A stretch of DNA of 64,000 nucleotides from Cerrena zonata. Lineage: Eukaryota > Basidiomycota > Agaricomycetes > Polyporales > Cerrenaceae. Below are positions 60,701-64,000 of this stretch, piece by piece (the first letter of the stretch is position 1; each line of letters begins with the position of its first letter). Made by a program: the position numbers and the translations under genes. The stretch lies in assembly GCA_038087015.1 (NCBI GenBank), contig JASBNA010000084.1:62001-126000 (forward strand), given 5' to 3'. The notes beneath the pieces were generated by a model. It ran no database searches. It was given only the letters and a program-made list of their open reading frames with translations, and was not told the DNA's origin.

Positions 60701-61376
60701 ACTAAAAGCTGCGAGATGTAGCGTGGGTCAGTCGAGTCCCTCGTTTCGAGTACATCGTTCCCGGCTTTTTTCGTTTTCGGAGTCACGTCGTCGATTACAT
60801 CGATATCCATCTGAGCTAGAAATGAAGAGAGCTCCGTAAGAAAGAAGTGATCAGAGAAGGTTGGAGCAGATATAGCCGCGGCATGGCCAGGATATGAGCA
60901 TCTGAGTTTCCCGCTGGTACTCATTACGGGCTCGTTCTTCGGAGAGACTTCAAATGTCTCGAACGTGGTTTCTAGCGCAGTTTTGCGAACGATGACGCAT
61001 GCGTTCTGTGCACGGATGTGTAGTGCCAATACACCTAAAACACAAGAAACCAATCAACTGATGTCAAGCAGATGAAATGACGAAGGTCTCTACCGTTCTC
61101 TTTCAGCTGAGATAGGTCCCTATATAGAGATGTCTTTGAAAGAGGGATCTCAGAGGTACGCAAGATTTGCTTGAGCATCTCGATGAGGGGTGGCCACTGC
61201 TCCCCTTCCTCGGCCGAGAGAGAGGCTGCGTATTCTTCTGCGGATTCCAAAACGGCCTGCAACATAAGTACGTCGAGCCTTTGCTTCCTGTCCTCTGTAG
61301 GTGCACTCTGAGGCAGTTTAGGGGGCAAGAATATGTGATAGACAAGGTCTATGAAGTCTCGAGTGTCGGCCTGCAT
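51735..61376 (-). CDS. Giant DUF6606-DUF3638-DUF3645 protein
   Basis: The ATG at 61,376 (MQADTRDFIDLVYHIFLPPK) matches the start of the DUF6606 family. Exons follow with short introns near 61,040-61,090, 57,885-57,905, 57,720-57,775, 54,965-55,015, 53,895-53,950 and 52,920-52,990, for a total of roughly 2,900 residues. The DUF3638 part begins at LNMGEGKSSVIVP (about 54,890), a P-loop-like motif, and DUF3645 covers RGLLSGTSGV, RSEFGHTDVALTLTCLSYYY. The last exon has the usual acidic repeat (EEQEREVSQEVEQEREVERP) and KDRLVQG/CMRMRKLGH at a splice join. Databases often label such proteins ubiquitinyl hydrolase 1, on thin evidence. Function is not established; ATP or nucleotide use is suggested by the P-loop. 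Confidence 0.9.
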
Positions 61377-61768
61377 GTCTGTAGGACAATTACGGTAGTG
61401 AGAGCACGAGAAAGTTTGTGAGAGGAATCGATGAGCACATACGCGCTGACGTGGGTCGTCCGTTTTCGGTTCAATGAATGCCTGCAGGGATCATTGGGAT
61501 GGCGCCCAGGGTTCCACATAAAGGAGAGCTATTTGCCAAACAGACTTACTACCTCGACACCATCATCGCCTAGCCCGAACCTCAATTACTTTGGCTTTAG
61601 TCGTGCAAGCTCGGCAGGGGTCGCACATTCTGCGGACGACTTGAAGGGTTTTCCGTCAAATAGGGGACCCTCAAGCCTAGCCGCTGCATCGTAACGGTAC
61701 TGGTAGCGTCTGCTGTTCCAAGCATCAGCAAACCTACATGCTGCTTGCGGATGAACTTGTGCTTTTTA
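61377..61768. other. Upstream flank of the giant gene
   Basis: Promoter region, no gene seen. Confidence 0.4.
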
Positions 61769-63464
61769 TGTCCTTTTTGTACTTGCGCAAGTGTATCTCA
61801 TCTTTCAAGTAGCTAACAGGACAGTTGTACCTTATACAAGTAAATTATAATAATAAAAGTACTTTTTTTCAAACGCAGTACAGAACAAGTACAAGTACAA
61901 TATTTCAAATGCGAAAATTACCGAGGGAAATCTAGCATCTTTTCCGAGCTTAAGTTTCATCTTCGAGACTGTGTCTTTTGGTTTGACCTCGGGAGGTTTG
62001 TTCCATTTGAAACATACACCGTACATGCAGGGGTGGAGATGAGGATAGCGAAGAACACCGAGAGCATTGATACTGCGTACTTTTTGTGTGATTCTCTCCT
62101 TCACCTGTGTAGACCTATAACCCGCGCTCTCAGCGCTCTTGTTATTCTTTGACGAAGACCACACCCCTACAAGCCAGCAGATATAGTGGGAGGTGACATA
62201 GAATCAGTCTGTCCGTATACTTACCGAAGGTGATCGCATGGGTCAACCCTGTCCGAGCAAAGTTGCTGGAGATGCAGTAGGTACGCGCAAGGTATCCGGA
62301 GACATATAGGTACAGTTAAAGGACCATGGGGAGGGTGTGGGTTTGAGACAGCTGCAGTATGGGCGATCGATATAATGTTAAAAAAATTGAGACTTGCTGT
62401 GCTGAAACTGTGGGTTAGCCCCAGAATCTGGAGAATAGTAAGAACCTATGATAAACTACAATACCAAACAAGAGCAGGGCTGCCCAAGACCTCAAAACAA
62501 CCATTCCGATCGTTCAAAGAGACCACATCGCTCATTTCATCGGAAAGAGAAAGTGTATGTGCGAGGACAAGTATTATCCATAGGGTACTCGATGTACGTT
62601 GAAGTTCGACAAGAAGTTATGAACCTCTCGAGACATGGACCAGGGGGGGAATGACGACCTTCATAGATCAATGAGTGTAAACTGATCCATTTGAGGGCGC
62701 TCGGTCGGAAATGATTCGGTGCGGACCTCATGAACTCGATAAGCCGAGTTAGAGTCGGTCCTTATCCAGAGGTTATGTCGAGTTGATTCGAGGCACGCCC
62801 TCGTACACCTGTGGGAATTGTATAATGGGATGGTTAAATACCATGCTGACACGGTATCTGTCGTGCTCCTCTTTTACCCCGCTCCTTCCTGGCTCTCATC
62901 CTCCCCTCCACATTCGCATCTTCAGCTTTGTTAACAGTCAGGTAAACATTTGATCATTCCATAGTTCAGGCTTCCATTGCAGCCGTGATGATGACAGGTG
63001 AGTGAGTGAGTGAGGGAGGGAGGGAGGATCCCAGCTGCTAGCGGTTGTGAGAGTAAGCTCGTGGTCTTTACTTAAGTTGTGATCGTCTGTCTAGCGCCTC
63101 TTCCGTAAGTGACTGTGGACCATGTTTCAATGGTTTCTCAGTATCATAGAAGGTAAGCGGTATCATTATATTTTATCAATGGTACTAGACTTCATACTCT
63201 TGATTAGTATTACAAATATGTATCAAAAATATGTCTGTGTAATGTTTGAATATATCTGTTTGATTACCTTTTGTGCTTGAAACCCAAAACTTACAGCGTG
63301 ACTGTCGCAATTTCTGGCACGCCTAAAATTGCACTTGTCCGCAGCACTTGCACTGAACTTGCACTTGTTTATTTCAAATATTTGTCCTGGTACAAGTTTT
63401 GTACCTCATGATTTAAGCACGGTACACTTGTCCTTATTGTACTTGTACAAGTACAATAAGGACA
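61769..63464. mobile_element. Putative small DNA element with inverted ends
   Basis: The left end TGTCCTTTTTGTACTTG (continuing CGCAAGT) and the inverse of the right end TGTCCTTATTGTACTTG (continuing TACAAGT) match at about 21 of 24 positions. Both ends are rich in ACTTGTAC or GTACAAGT words, like binding sites near transposon ends. No transposase is recognisable; a reading frame at 61,832-62,164 on the minus strand has no ATG and no motif. No clear target duplication was found, so the call is tentative. Confidence 0.35.
62998..63028 (+). repeat. Simple repeat (GTGA)n(GGGA)n
   Basis: Runs of GTGA followed by runs of GGGA. Confidence 0.8.
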
Positions 63465-63465
63465 A
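63428..63465. repeat. 38-bp perfect palindrome
   Basis: TTGTCCTTATTGTACTTG is followed directly by TACAAGTACAATAAGGACAA, which together read the same on both strands. It lies at the right end of the putative small element. Confidence 0.85.
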
Positions 63466-63867
63466 ATAAGTAGCGTGTAGTTTTGCTGATGAATCCTGGG
63501 TATCCAAGATGAAGGAAAATGAATGTATGCTGTATACCCAGGAATTATAATCACGGACAAGATCGAATTGCAGAGAGAGAAGGCCTGCTCAATATTCCAT
63601 TCTTACGGCTCCTCGCAACATGACCCACGCGGGCACGAGCGCTCCTGACGCGCTCCTACTATATTAGGTAGCTCACTCATTCCGATGCTCTACAGAGTTG
63701 GAGGAGATGTGTTTGTAAGGTGAACTTGAGCCTTTCAGACGCTATAGGAATGTATAGATAGAATGAAAATGACATAAAAAGGTTCTTCCCTTATGACATG
63801 GTGTATATCTGCGAACAGAAACCCGAGGTAAGTAACCTGAAGTCTTTTGGGTTGATCTTCACCGTAG

Positions 63868-64000
63868 CTGCTGTGATTCAGCGGGACGCACAAAGCATAG
63901 ATAGCTGTGGCTCCTGTGGGAAACGTGAAGGGAAGCTGTCGCGTTGCAGAACATGCAGAAAGGTAGTATGTATGGGTATGGGTAATATAGTGTCCAATAA
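63868..64000 (+). CDS. Second MYND-finger gene, partial at the window edge
   Basis: An exon from 63,868 to 63,962 reads AVIQRDAQSIDSCGSCGKRE then GKLSRCRTCRK and stops at a GTAGTA donor. This is the first half of a MYND finger, parallel to CGCCGKRETNLSCCAKC in the gene at 50,257. An upstream exon may start at the ATG at 63,793, joined by an intron from about 63,828 to 63,867. The rest lies beyond the window. It is probably a paralogue of the first MYND gene. Confidence 0.55.

Noticed and set aside
61832..62164. 110-codon minus frame MWSSSKNNKSAESAGY
   Set aside because: Begins at GTG, no ATG, no motif, AT-rich tail of tyrosines and phenylalanines; kept only as a remark in the putative element.

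Overview
The window looks like nuclear DNA of a mushroom-forming fungus (Agaricomycetes, Basidiomycota). Genes are cut by many short GT-AG introns of about 45-60 bases. The content is typical of that class: an A-T-R adenylate-forming reductase, a RAD52 homologue, a very large DUF6606/DUF3638/DUF3645 protein, MYND-finger proteins, a KDZ transposon and a Helitron. No rRNA, tRNA or CRISPR array was recognised.

Layout. Positions 1-3,342 hold the end of an F-box/LRR-like gene and a small secreted proline-rich repeat protein. An NRPS-like adenylation-thiolation-reductase gene on the minus strand runs from 18,457 to 3,343, but it is split by a complete 10,915-bp DNA transposon (6,491-17,405). That element has 340-bp terminal inverted repeats that differ at about three positions and is flanked by an 8-bp target duplication, AAATGCTG. 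It carries a seven-exon KDZ-family transposase on the plus strand and three cargo genes on the minus strand. A FluG/GSI-type glutamine synthetase-like gene follows (19,511-21,031).

Positions 22,000-33,500 are an accessory region: two tandem metzincin-type zinc peptidase genes, a relic of a Ulp1-like cysteine protease, and three paralogues that join an F-box-like start to a nucleotidyltransferase-like fold (two with complete acidic residues, one degenerate). One unknown gene sits among them.

Positions 33,700-47,700 are dominated by a Helitron. A Rep/PIF1-type helicase with a C-terminal USP-like protease domain is interrupted by one in-frame TGA. It is surrounded by tightly packed genes of unknown function (33,711-36,322; 36,700-38,217; 38,701-39,790; 46,996-47,513) that may be its satellites. 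The putative 5' end of the Helitron lies about 30 bp before the first ATG of RAD52.

Positions 47,729-64,000 return to ordinary genes: RAD52, a MYND-finger protein, the giant DUF3638 protein, a 1.7-kb stretch bounded by inverted ACTTGTAC-type repeats with a 38-bp perfect palindrome, and the start of a second MYND-finger gene cut by the window edge.

The strongest discovery points are the cargo-carrying KDZ element caught inside a biosynthetic gene, the Helitron with its protease fusion and satellite genes, and the F-box/nucleotidyltransferase family. All function calls rest on motifs read by eye; exon joins are inferred from GT-AG signals and frame.
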